Position numbers and translations under genes: made by a program. Below, piece by piece: positions 1 to 10,332 of a stretch of 64,000 nt of DNA. The number at the start of each line of letters is the position of its first letter. The stretch's first letter is position 1. The notes beneath the pieces are model-generated. The model had not been told where the DNA came from. It saw nothing but the letters and a program-made list of their open reading frames with translations, and made no database searches. Source of the DNA: Fragilaria crotonensis (taxonomy: Eukaryota > Bacillariophyta > Fragilariophyceae > Fragilariales > Fragilariaceae); NCBI GenBank assembly GCA_022925895.1, contig JAKSYS010000107.1, positions 55,557-119,556 on the forward strand. Direction: 5' to 3'.

Positions 1-717
1 GCAAGGCGCAAGCTGTCTCTTTGTACACAATTTCTACGGTCCCAAAATGGAGTATCATGACATCATGACTCTCGAAAAGCGGGAACAACGTGCCCGCAGC
101 CCAATCGAATAGTTCCCTGGTGAAACACACATCCGAAAACACAGAACGCACGAAGGGTGTCATCATAGTGACATTTTCACGTTTAACCTCGGCTAGTCAT
201 TGATTTACATTTATTTATCTACTACTATCGATGGAAGACTGCATAGGCCTAGAATAGTTACGAAGGACTCTAGTTCTGCCTAAGGTTGTACTCCGAGTAA
301 ACAGTAAAACAAGTAAGGATTTTTGTCTAATAAGTAAGGGCATGTGCGTCAACGACTACTTCATATGTCTACTTCAGTTATTCCGGGTACTGGGTAGGGT
401 TTGACGCAAATCTGAGATACCGGTACTACGTACGATGTACGATGTATATATAAAACAATAAATGTACCGGTTGATATGCATTTGTATTTGTATCGTACTG
501 TATGACATACCGACAAGACATGTCAATTTACGGGATCGCCTTTCGGACTTTTTAATCCTGATGTCTGATGTCCAATCAGTATTTTGGGTGGGCATTCTTG
601 TGCACGTTATGTGTGGTTGGAGTCGCATCGTAGTGTTCTCAATGCCCATCAGCTGCACCTCTGCTAGAAGTGCTGCCCGTGTTTGTCGCCCCACTGGTTA
701 GTCCAGTAAAAACGAAA
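1..717. other. Intergenic region upstream of the first ATPase
   Basis: No convincing gene is seen. The stretch contains a perfect TACTCCGAGTA palindrome (289-299) and a TACCGGTA palindrome (418-425), both of which recur in other intergenic parts of this window. Around 420-450 there is a short run rich in TACG and GTAC. A purine-rich AAAATG context leads into the proposed start at 718. Confidence 0.5.
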
Positions 718-3700
718 ATGAGTTCTCTTGATATGAGTGATGGCACGATGGAGAAAATGGACGCGAACGCCAGCATTAGCATCAGCGACCATGTAGTAGA
801 ACATGAAAAAAAGAATACGAGTAATTCTGTGGAGAGGTGCAAGGAGTTGAATCATGTTGTTGATTGGTTTTCGCGAGCTACGAATGGCGATGAACGATTT
901 GAAGTGGTTACGATTGAGGGTAATCCAGGGGAGAAGAAGACGCAGCTTCTCTTGGAATTACAAGATGAGTTAGACTCTCATAACTCCCAAGTTATTCGGC
1001 TCAAGAATGATCGCATCGCATGTTCTCATCAAATGTCAATCATTTTCGAGTTCTATGAACAGCTCATTGACTTGTGCAACAAAGCACCAAACAAGGATGA
1101 CATCGTGACGAGTCTTCTCAAGGAAATACCAGGGGAAAGACTTGATCTGATTGGGAGTGTGTTTCCTGCCATTTGTGACTTTCTCGGGATCGAGAAGCCT
1201 CCCACAGGGCCACAGCAAGGGGTCGTCAAGTCACCGACACGAACCACACCACTTACGGACCACTGCCTTGAAGATGCGTGTTGCGAACTTATTCGCATAT
1301 CAACTTCAAAATTATTTCCTGTCGTCATTTTATTTGAAGATTTTCATTGGGCTGGTCCAGAACTGATTACGCGTGCCCAGGATATGGTGACCCGTCTCGC
1401 CGCGATTGACTGCCCCCTCTTGGTCATGTATGTGGACACAGGGTTTACCCATAGCGCCTTGGCCGCGTTGTTGTACGCCCTCTCGGATTCACGAATAACT
1501 ATTCATCAGGTCAAGCTAGATGATGATGATCCAGACGGTTTTAAGAATTACATTCGATTGGTGAACCAAAAGATTGAGAATCTATCGGATGAAAGCACGA
1601 CAATCTTGAAGGTAGCATCGCTGCTCGGAATTCGCCTCCGACCCGCGTTGTTGGAAGAGGTTATCTGTGCCCTTGATCAAGTTCATGATTTCGATCTCAC
1701 AACATCCTTGAACCTTGAGAGCAATTGTTCAAAGAAGGGTGTTGTCCTAATGGCTCTCAGGGAATTCGTTGACTCCCGTCTCATGACGGAAATTTCTCAT
1801 TGGTACCATTTCATTGACGACGCAGTGTATGACGCTGTCCTAAGCCTTTTGGACGCAGATCCAGATCAGGCGGAACTGTGTTTCAAGGTGGGTCGTGTCC
1901 TACACCATCTTAGCGCCAAGGACGGAGATCTGCTACTACCATCCGTGATACATTTGAACTCTGCGAATGGTCTCCTCCCTCGCAATAGCCAGCCCGTCCT
2001 GGCGCAGCTCAATTTAGATGCTGCCAAACACGCATTGCACGTAACTTCCTTCAGTCTGGCTGTTGATTATGCGAGTCAGGGCCTTGCAATTCTGGGAGAC
2101 GATAAGTGGCGGACTGACTACGCACTCTCCTTGGATTTGACGACGGCACTTGCAGAAATGGCCCTCGCTGATAAGAACTACGATGAATGCAAGGTTGCTA
2201 TAGATGAAGTGATACGTCATGCAAGATCAGTTGGCGATAAATTGCCAGTATACTACGTTCTGGTGGATTCTCTTCGAGAACAAGGTCGCTACAGCGAGGC
2301 CATCAAGATCGGGATGCAAATACTTCACTTGCTTGGCGAAAAGACAAAGTACAATCGTTCGCAGATTGTGGGAAAAAGTCGAACTCAATTCAAAAAGAAT
2401 GCCGTCGGGTTGAGCGAGCGTCCGCAGATAAGCAATGTGCTGAAGCTGGAGGTATGCAAACTCCTGCATCAACTTGGCGAAATGTCTTGGATGAACAATG
2501 ACTGCGACGTCGCACTCCAGTGTCTGTGCCGCGTAGCGCAGATATCGCTCAAGTATGGTGTTAGCCAATACTCTGCACTTGGCTTTGCTGGTCTTGGCGT
2601 AGGTCTTCGTTTGAGTGACTATCTCGACGAATCAGAACTTGCGGGTCAGCTCGCCCTCGCGTTGGAAGAGAGGTTTGACTGTTCATCTGGTGTGCTGACT
2701 GGGGCGGTGGTTTATAACTTCATCGATCATTGGCATCGTCCCTACGGCGCTGGTGTGGAATGGCTGAAGAGTGCCTATTGGACCGCTCGAACAAGAGGTA
2801 ATCCCGAAACCGCCATTTTTTCTGCAAGCTTTGAACTGACCCTTCGACATTTGAGTGGGGAATCATTGTTGGATCTCAATGAACAGTGCGATGCTATCGT
2901 CAAGGATGCGACAATGTATGGCAAGAGGATATCATTCATGAAAATCCTTCCGGCATATCAGTTTCAACTTAACATGACGGGGACAGTTCGCGACGTGGAA
3001 GTACTCTCTGGTGCGGCCATGAAGGAGGAAAGCTATTCAGCAGAATGCGCACACATGAATTTGCCACTGGATGTGTTTTATTTTCAAAAAATGAAACTCG
3101 CCTACTACTTTGGCAGCGTCGCTAAAGCAAACGAATACAAGCAACATTTCTTGCAGTGTGCGGTCGGACGGTGGCATCTGAGAGCTAGTGTACCTTCAGC
3201 TGTCTGGTTTGGTGCACTTATTGCAATTGAAATGTACAAGTCTACCTCGAAGAAGACGTTTCTTCAAGATGCCAAGAAAGATCTGCAAAGAATGCGAAAG
3301 TGGGAGAAGCGAGGCTGCACGAACGTCAAACATATGGTGCTGCTGTTGGAAGCCGAAATTGCTGCAGCAACTCGTTCGCCGGCTGCAGTGGCATTGTTTG
3401 AGAAAGCAATCGAATCTGCCACCGCTGTTGATTACGTGCACGATCGAGCCTTGGCAAATGAAAGAGCTGCCGTGAACTGTCTGTTCGAAAGCAACACGGA
3501 ATTGGCTGGTGATTTCATGGTGGAAGCGTCTCGTTTGTACAAGAGATGGGGTGCGAGCGCGAAGGTCACCCAAATCAATACCAAGTATCCATATCTTTTT
3601 TACGATCAGAATTCAGCTGTATCATCATTCAAATCTCATCGACCGAAACGGTTGCAAGGGGGCCCAAACAGTCTTCGCACCGCCACAATGTCATCTGGCA

Positions 3701-3765
3701 GTGATGGAGTACAACCCGGAATGTTTGCAAGGCGACAGGATGCAGAAAGTGCTTTCCAACGCTAA
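718..3765 (+). CDS. AAA_16/STAND-like ATPase with helical-repeat C-terminus (unit 1, intact)
   Basis: This encodes about 1015 residues without a visible intron. The N-terminal domain matches the AAA_16/COG3899 ATPase module found in the middle of Chk1-type hybrid histidine kinases and PknK-like kinases, but here it has no kinase, GAF or cyclase domain attached. The P-loop (about residues 68-75) reads GNPGEKKT, so the usual last Gly before the catalytic Lys is Lys. The Walker B-like strand ILFEDFHWA lies near residues 203-212. A LKVASLLGIRLRPALLEEV segment marks the lid or winged-helix region. The last 600 residues are helical and TPR-like. The start at 718 (MSSLDMSDGTMEKM) is preferred because homology with the two sister copies begins at MEKM and the context is AAAATG. 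An in-frame ATG at 670 is the alternative. Role unknown. A signalling or STAND-type switch is an inference from the fold. Confidence 0.85.
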   Translation: MSSLDMSDGTMEKMDANASISISDHVVEHEKKNTSNSVERCKELNHVVDWFSRATNGDERFEVVTIEGNPGEKKTQLLLELQDELDSHNSQVIRLKNDRIACSHQMSIIFEFYEQLIDLCNKAPNKDDIVTSLLKEIPGERLDLIGSVFPAICDFLGIEKPPTGPQQGVVKSPTRTTPLTDHCLEDACCELIRISTSKLFPVVILFEDFHWAGPELITRAQDMVTRLAAIDCPLLVMYVDTGFTHSALAALLYALSDSRITIHQVKLDDDDPDGFKNYIRLVNQKIENLSDESTTILKVASLLGIRLRPALLEEVICALDQVHDFDLTTSLNLESNCSKKGVVLMALREFVDSRLMTEISHWYHFIDDAVYDAVLSLLDADPDQAELCFKVGRVLHHLSAKDGDLLLPSVIHLNSANGLLPRNSQPVLAQLNLDAAKHALHVTSFSLAVDYASQGLAILGDDKWRTDYALSLDLTTALAEMALADKNYDECKVAIDEVIRHARSVGDKLPVYYVLVDSLREQGRYSEAIKIGMQILHLLGEKTKYNRSQIVGKSRTQFKKNAVGLSERPQISNVLKLEVCKLLHQLGEMSWMNNDCDVALQCLCRVAQISLKYGVSQYSALGFAGLGVGLRLSDYLDESELAGQLALALEERFDCSSGVLTGAVVYNFIDHWHRPYGAGVEWLKSAYWTARTRGNPETAIFSASFELTLRHLSGESLLDLNEQCDAIVKDATMYGKRISFMKILPAYQFQLNMTGTVRDVEVLSGAAMKEESYSAECAHMNLPLDVFYFQKMKLAYYFGSVAKANEYKQHFLQCAVGRWHLRASVPSAVWFGALIAIEMYKSTSKKTFLQDAKKDLQRMRKWEKRGCTNVKHMVLLLEAEIAAATRSPAAVALFEKAIESATAVDYVHDRALANERAAVNCLFESNTELAGDFMVEASRLYKRWGASAKVTQINTKYPYLFYDQNSAVSSFKSHRPKRLQGGPNSLRTATMSSGSDGVQPGMFARRQDAESAFQR

Positions 3766-4074
3766 AGTGGTGGATTTTTGCATCGATGAATGTAACTGAT
3801 TCTGGACATAAGATCCTGAGATGTAGTGCAATGCAACATCTTAAAAGTGACTAACTAAACTTTGAGCTATCCATTCGATTCATTTAGGAACAGGCGCGTT
3901 TTGCGGGCCGGCATTGCATGTTGCTCCAGACTGCTCCATGAGTGGTCGGGAGGCAGCTCCATTTATGCATTACTTTTACGGGGAGCGAGCTCGTAATGAA
4001 TGAGAATTCGGCATCAGTGTCGGAAATGTATTTTTATTACAATTTGTCTGCGTCTTCAGGTTATGTTACAATCG
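3766..4074. repeat. 3' flank of ATPase unit 1, shared with unit 2
   Basis: Apart from an A/T-rich presumed 3' untranslated region there is no gene. The segment around 3985-4060 aligns by eye with 9200-9290 behind unit 2, including the shared words AATTCGGC, TCGGAAAT and GTTTGTCTGCG. The duplication therefore extended beyond the coding region. Confidence 0.6.
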
Positions 4075-4360
4075 ACAAAGCTAATGGACTTGTGGGTCAA
4101 ATCATGGATAACGCACATGACTTGCGTCTCCATCTCCTGCCACAGTAAGGACCAGATCTCATGGTTTGGTCGATGAATGATTCGATCCATCGTAATGAAT
4201 GCGGCAATCGACAGAATGATGCACCGATCGCTTCTTTGGAGGCCGACAAGGATGTGGTTGTTTGCATTGCGAGTTCCGTGATTTAGTTTGCGTCATCTCG
4301 TTCCATCAACAAAGTGCTTGATTCGTTCTCGTTGAAGTATCAATTGGCATTTGCACTGAG
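4075..4360 (-). pseudogene. Decayed copy of the small coiled-coil gene (unit 1)
   Basis: Read beside the intact gene at 17156-17560, this stretch keeps the order of matching blocks. These include CTTGCGTCTCCATCTCCTGCC, GTCGATGAATGATTCGATCC, GCACCGATCGCTTCTTTGGA, TCTCGTTCCATCAACAA and TTGATTCGTTCTCGTTG. No open frame survives on the minus strand. Its position downstream of the ATPase, on the opposite strand, is the same as in unit 3. It is best read as the eroded partner gene of the unit. Confidence 0.65.
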
Positions 4361-4890
4361 ACAATCTTACTGTGTATGCTAGCATAAAGGGTGCTCTCAA
4401 ATCGTATCAAAAGGTTGCACTACGCCCTTCTGGCACAACAATCAAGCCCTTTACACTTCTCCCCTCTGCCGTCGCAATGAAGCTCAACCCCCAACCCCAC
4501 CTCCCAATGAACCGACTTTCACTGGGCGAAAGTCAAGGCTTTCGCCTGGTCTGCCTTTTACATCCAAAACGAGAGGACTGAGGGAATTTCCAGAACCTAC
4601 GTCCACCTGCACTTCTCTTCCACAATGACAAAGGCAGCTTTTACCAAGTAACTCTTGGGAAGAGCCTTTTGCAGCATGATCCTAGGACTAGGAGCACCGG
4701 GGAAAGATGGACTTACTCCATCGTGGATTCGCCAGCACCACCGACAACGGTATACCGCCTCGTACATGTTCAAGGGAACCTTTGCAAATGCTCATTCGTC
4801 AGAGTCCTCTCAATTCCAGAATTGAGTACTGTAGTGATCGACATCAAAGGCAACTTCCCCATCATCAAAGTCATGGTCAAGTCGATAAGA
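4361..4890. repeat. Duplicated non-coding tail, unit 1 copy
   Basis: This segment has a diverged counterpart at 9791-10332. Shared words include AGGAGCACCGGG, CACTTCTCT, GGGAA(G)AGCC, CAAATGCTCAT/CAAACGCTCAT, CGTCAGAG and, at the far edge, AAAGTCATGGTCAAGTCGA (4867-4885). No reading frame is preserved in both copies. It may hold a third, wholly eroded gene of the unit, but this cannot be shown. The match stops near 4890, which sets the outer limit of the duplicated block. Confidence 0.55.
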
Positions 4891-5816
4891 TATTGAGCTG
4901 ACATCAAAGCTCTTAAGGCGAAGGGTTGCGGAATCCGTTGTCACAAACTGAACCACCGCACTGATGAATGGGGACATCTTCCTCATGCCCGACGGATACC
5001 CATTTACACAGCCAATGGAACTCGCGATCAGACTGCCTCATCGATTAGATCCACATGAATCCTGACGAAGCCGACGAAGAAGAAGAAGCAAAAGGTAGGA
5101 AGTTGCAGTGGGAAAAGCAACCATGGGCGTCTGAAAACGTGGGCCTGTCATCAATACAGCTGCTGGATGCTCCCAACTCCCAACTACCGGTAGCTACTAG
5201 CTAGGCGACCCTCAACCAGATTACTCGTACCCGAGTCGTCAAGGAGTAAGCTCATACATACACGTCAGCGTCGTCACGCAACCACTCCTACAGTTTCCTC
5301 GTGCTCGGATGGTGAAGACTTGAAGATATTCTCTTGTTAGGGTTCAAACTTCAATCGTACGTACAGTACGGTCCCCTATTATGTACGAAGGGTAAGGACA
5401 ACCGGTTTTAACATTTATTCGATTTTGCGACACGTCAGAAAACACTTAAGCTCACGAACGTCGCATTGCACGGAAACATTATGTATGATTTATCCCAGGG
5501 AGTCATTTACGGTTCAATTCACATTCCGGGGAATAGATGCATCATCATTCTAAGCCCGTTTTCATCCGCGTAGGGTCGGACTACAGTACATGTAGGTACT
5601 AGAGAGCTTTGTGGGAGATCAATGGTCATTGGCACACATGCGTTCTTATGCATCACGACTACATACTTACACAGAGCAATTCCTGGTACAAAATATATCA
5701 TATGTACATCTATATATGTACTGCACTTTCAATCCTAACATGGGGTCGCACTTCGGGGACCTTCAAAGACTCTCGCTGCATCAAACTCATTCAGGAGCAC
5801 CACACTCACAGGAACG
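4891..5816. other. Intergenic region before unit 2
   Basis: No gene is supported. It holds a CTACCGGTAG palindrome at 5184-5193, and a GTACGTACAGTACGG run near 5356. The sequence immediately upstream of unit 2 does not resemble the sequence upstream of units 1 or 3, so promoters were probably not carried in the duplication. Confidence 0.45.
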
Positions 5817-8800
5817 ATGAATGAAGTCCCAGGCACCATCAGCTATAATCCCCATGTGAATGACCTCGGCGACACATATTTTCGCCTAGGAAGAAGGAGA
5901 ACGAGTAATGACAGCAATGAGTTAATGGAGAAAATGGAGGCGAAGACCAGCATTAGCATCAGCGACCCAGTCCTGGAACATAAACCAACGAATACGAGCA
6001 ATTCTGTAAAGAAGAGCAAGGAGCTGTTTCATATTCTTGATTGGATGTCGCGAGCAATGAACGGGAATGAACGAATTGAGGTAGTCATGGTTGAAGGTTA
6101 TCCAGGGGAGAAGAAGACGCAGCTTCTCTTGGAACTACACGATGAAATGGAATTTCGCAAGACGCGTGTCATTCGGCTCAAGAATGATCGCACTGCATGT
6201 TCCCATCAAATGGCAGTTTTCTTTGAATTCTATGAGCAGCTCATTAATCTGTGCAACAAAGCACCAAACAAGGATGACATCGTGATGAGTCTCCTGAAGG
6301 AAATACCAAGGGAAAGACTTGATCTGATGGGAAGTGTGGTTCCTGCCATTTGTGACTTTCTAGGGATCGAGAAGCCTCCCACAGCGCCTCTGTGCGGTGC
6401 CTTTAAGGCACAGACACGAACCATTCCATTTTCTGACCACTGCCTCGAAGATACGTGTTGCGATTTCGTCCGCATATCGACTTCAAAGTTAGTGTCTGTA
6501 GTCGTCGTGTACGACGATACGAATTGGGCGTGCCCGGAATTTGTGGCGCATTTCCAGAATATGCTGTCCCGTCCCGCCGTGATAAACAGCCCCATGTTAG
6601 GGGTGTTTGTGCATATTGGCAACAAGAATACTCCCATGGCCGCGTCGATACACGCCACCTCTGATTCGACAAATCCCATTCATCGGGTGATAATTGATGA
6701 TGGTCTAGACGGCTTTAAAAATTACACTCGATTGGTAAACCAAAAGATTAACAATCTATCGGATGAGAGCACGACAGTCTTGAAGGTAGCATCGCTGCTC
6801 GGGATTCGCCTCCGACCCGCACTGTTGGAAGAGGTTGTTTGTGCTCTTGGTCAAGTTCTTGATTTCGATCTCACAAAATCCTTGAACCTCAAGAGCGACA
6901 GTTCTAAGAAGGGTGTTGTCCAAGAGGTCCTCAGGGAATTCGTTGGCTTCCGTCTCATGACGGAGATTTCGCAGTGGTACCATTTTGTCGATGACACTGT
7001 GTACGACGCTGTCCTTAACCTCTTGGACGCCGATCCCAACAAGGCGGAACTATGTTTCAAGGTTGGTCGAGTACTACACCATCTCAGCTTGCAGAACCGT
7101 GATCTGCTTCTACCGTCCGTGATACATTTGAACTCTGAAAGTGGTATTCTCCCTCGCAACAGCCAGCCCATTCTGGCGCAGCTCAATCTAGACGCTGCCA
7201 AACACGCATCGCAAGTAACGTCTTTCAGTCTTGCCGTCGATTATGCGAGCCACGGCCTTGCAACTTTGGGTGACGATAAGTGGCGGACTGACTACGCACT
7301 CTCCTTGGACTTGACGACAGCATTGGCAGAAATGGCCCTCGCTGACAAGAACTACATTGAGTGCAAGGTTGCTATTGATGACGTTGTACGTAATGCAAGA
7401 TCAGTCGGAGAAAAATTGCCAGTTTACTACATTCTGGTGGATTCTCTGCGAGCGCAAGGTCGTTGCAGCGAAACTGTTAAGATCGGGATGCAAGTACTTC
7501 ACTTGCTTGGCGAAAAAACGAAGTACAATCGTTCGCAGATCGTTGGGAAATGCCGAGTTGTATTGAAGAAAAATGCTGTTGACATTAGTGAGAGTCCGCA
7601 GATAAGCGATGTGCTGAAGCTGGAGGTATGCAAACTCCTCCATCAACTCGGAGAAATGGCTTGGATGAACAATGATGTCGACGTCGCTTTACAGTTCCTG
7701 TGCCGCCTTGCTCAGATATCGCTCAAGTACGGTGTTAGCCAATACTCTGCACTTGGCTTTGCTGTTCTTGCGGTAGGCCTTCGTTTGAGTGACTATCTAG
7801 ACGAATCAGAAATCGCAGGCCAGCTTGCCCTCGCATTGGAAGAGAGGTTTCAAAGTCCATCTGCTGTGCTGACGGGGTCGGTTGTGTATAACTTCATCGA
7901 CCACTGGCTCCATCCCTACAGCGCCGGTGTGGAATGGCTGAAGACTGCCTATTGGACCGCTCGAACAAGAGCTTACCCCGAGACCGCCATTTTTTCTTCC
8001 ACGGTCGAACTGTCCCTTCGACATTTGAGTGGGGAATCATTGTTGGATCTCAATGAACAATGCGATGCCATGGTTAGGGATGCGACAATGTATTGCGAGA
8101 GGATATCGCTCATGAAAATCCTTCCGGCATATCAATTTCAACTTAACATGACGGGGACAGCTCGCGACGTCGAGGTTCTCTCTGGCTCGGCCATGAAAGA
8201 GGAAAGCTATTTAGCGGAATGCGCAGAACTGAACTTGCCACTGGATGTGTTTTATTTTCAAAAAATGAAACTCGCCTACTACTTTGGCAGCTTCGTCAAA
8301 GCGAATGAATACAAGGAACATTTCTTGCAGTATGCGGTCGGACGGTGGCATCTGAGAGCAAATCTACCGACCGCAGTCCTGTTTGGTGCACTGATTGCCC
8401 TTGAAATGTACAAGTCTACCTCCAAGAAGGCGTTCCTCAAGATGCCAAGAAAGATCTGCAAAGAATGCGAAAGTGGGAGAAGCGCGGCTGCACAAATGTC
8501 AAACATATGGTGTTGTTGTTGGAAGCCGAAATTGCTGCAGCAACTCGTTCTCCATCTGCACTGTCACTGTTTGAGAAAGCAATCGAATCTGCCACCGCTG
8601 TTGATTACGTACAAGATCGAGCGTTGGCAAATGAACGAGCTGCCGTGAATTGTCTGTTCAGAGCAACACAGCATTGGCTGGTGATTTCATGGTGGAAGCG
8701 TCTCGGATGTACAAACGATGGGGTGCGAGTGCCAAGGTGACCCATATCAATACCAAGTATCCGTATCTGTTTTACGATCATAATTCAGCGGTATCTTCGT

Positions 8801-8955
8801 TCAAATCAAATCGACAGAAACGATGGCAAGGTGGGCAAGGTGGGCAAGGTGGGCAAGATAGTCGTCGCTCCGCCACAATGTCGTCTGGCAGTGATGGAGG
8901 ACAACCCGGAATGTTTGCAAGGCGACAGGATTCAGACAGTGCGTTCCAAACCTAA
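5817..8955 (+). pseudogene. AAA_16/STAND-like ATPase, unit 2, two frameshifts
   Basis: This is a close relative of the 718-3765 protein over its whole length. The first frame runs 5817-8437. Around 8438, one base is missing relative to unit 1, between the codons for KKAFL and QDAKKDLQ. The second frame runs to about 8655, where one more base is lost at CLF(E)SNT. The third frame then restores the C-terminus and ends at 8955. The P-loop reads GYPGEKKT. The Walker B block has changed to VVVVYDDTNWA, losing the FHW of the sister copies. Near the end a nine-base unit is repeated three times to give GGQGGQGGQ. The start is uncertain: 5817 opens the frame, but homology with the other copies begins at MEKM near 5925. 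It is most likely a pseudogene. Two sequencing errors are the alternative. Confidence 0.75.
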
Positions 8956-9430
8956 AATGTGTGCTTTTTTGCGTGGATGACTGTAGCGGATTCTTGACAA
9001 AGTGCGGAGATGGAGCGCCGACCAACATCTTCAACGCTCTTGCATTCTATTTTGATTCTATTATTGTGTTCCTCGGAGCCAGTCATTCGATTTCTTTGTA
9101 GAAACACGGGCGTTCTGTGGGCTGACATTGCACTTTTCCCCCTAGGTTTTACTGCATAAATGGTTGGGAGGCAGTTTCATTAATGCATTGCTTTTCTCCC
9201 ACAATCGATGGAGCTGACTAAAAATGAAAAATAATTCGGCGTCAGATTCGGAAATTCATTTCAATAAAGTTTGTCTGCGATTTGAGGCAACAGTAAACGG
9301 ACACGGAGCCTGATGATTGTAGAAAAGCGTTGGATTTTTGCTGTGCTTCGATGACCTGGGCGATTAGGTACTCCCGTAATACAGGAGTTATGGCCTTTCG
9401 ATGAAAATGCAGTATCGTGGATGCATCACT
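8956..9430. repeat. 3' flank of ATPase unit 2
   Basis: A presumed 3' untranslated region and spacer with no gene. Part of it (about 9200-9290) matches the 3' flank of unit 1. An AATAAAG word at 9262-9268 could serve as a polyadenylation signal for this copy. Confidence 0.5.
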
Positions 9431-9790
9431 TCGGATATCGGATACAACTCTGTGTTGTCACTACCAAAGGATACATCCCCCACACGTGGCTTGCATCTCC
9501 ATCACCTTCCAAAAGTTCGGACTCGATCTCACGTTTTGGTCGATGATTGATTCGATCCATCCTGTTGAATGCGACACTTGCAAATGGTTCCAAGAGAGAG
9601 CGCTTCTTTGCAGGATGACAAAGGGATATGGTTGTTTGTATGATTGGGAATGGTAGATCTTTATTTGCGTCAACGCAGTTGCAGTAGACATCTCATTCCA
9701 TCCAAGGTCATGATTCGTTTTCGTTCTCGTATCAATTGCCAATAGGAATTTTCTTGGGTCCAATGTTGTCGGGTGTTTCATAGCTACCAA
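9431..9790 (-). pseudogene. Decayed copy of the small coiled-coil gene (unit 2)
   Basis: It keeps recognisable blocks of the intact gene at 17156-17560 in the same order and orientation. Examples are GTGTTGTCACTACCAAAGGA, GGCTTGCATCTCCATCA, GATCTCACGTTTTGGTCGAT, TCATTCCATCCAAGGTC and GATTCGTTTTCGTTCTCGT. Insertions and substitutions have removed the reading frame. It is closer to the intact gene than the unit 1 relic is. Confidence 0.7.
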
Positions 9791-10332
9791 CACGATGCGT
9801 GAAAAGAGGGGTTCACACACCTTATCATAAGCGGTACAATGTACTTGCCCTTCAGTCACCGCAATCCGCAATCAGGCTAAAACAAAACATGAAGCAACTT
9901 TCAAGAGGCACATGTCAAGGTTTTTCCCTGGTATTCCTTCCATTGTACCCGAAACCGAGAGGACGATGGGACATTCCAGAAGCTCGTTGATATCGGCTTG
10001 GGAGTGTCATATGTATCGATTCGCACTTCTCTCCTCCTCAAGGACTCGGTCAGGTTCACCGTATAAATCTCGGGAAGCGCCTTTGGCAGAATCATCCTAG
10101 TGTGGCACCAGCGCCAAAGGACCAGGAGCACCGGGAACGATGATGAACTCTACTACACCAACAAGGGCGAATACACTGCACCAACAGGTGACTCATATGC
10201 ATTTCAAGGGCGAAATTAAGCAAACGCTCATGCATCGTCAGAGCCCTCTGAAGGATAGAAGTGATGACCTAGACTGAACGATGTCACCAGTAGGCTATAC
10301 GACCAAGAATCAAAGTCATGGTCAAGTCGACA
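9791..10332. repeat. Duplicated non-coding tail, unit 2 copy
   Basis: Counterpart of 4361-4890, ending with the same CAAAGTCATGGTCAAGTCGA block (10311-10330). No gene is supported. The two copies differ by many indels, so the duplication is not recent. Confidence 0.55.

Noticed and set aside
8437-8650. Introns as an explanation of the frame changes in ATPase units 2 and 3
   Set aside because: Direct comparison with unit 1 shows that each change is the loss of one base with no GT-AG insertion.
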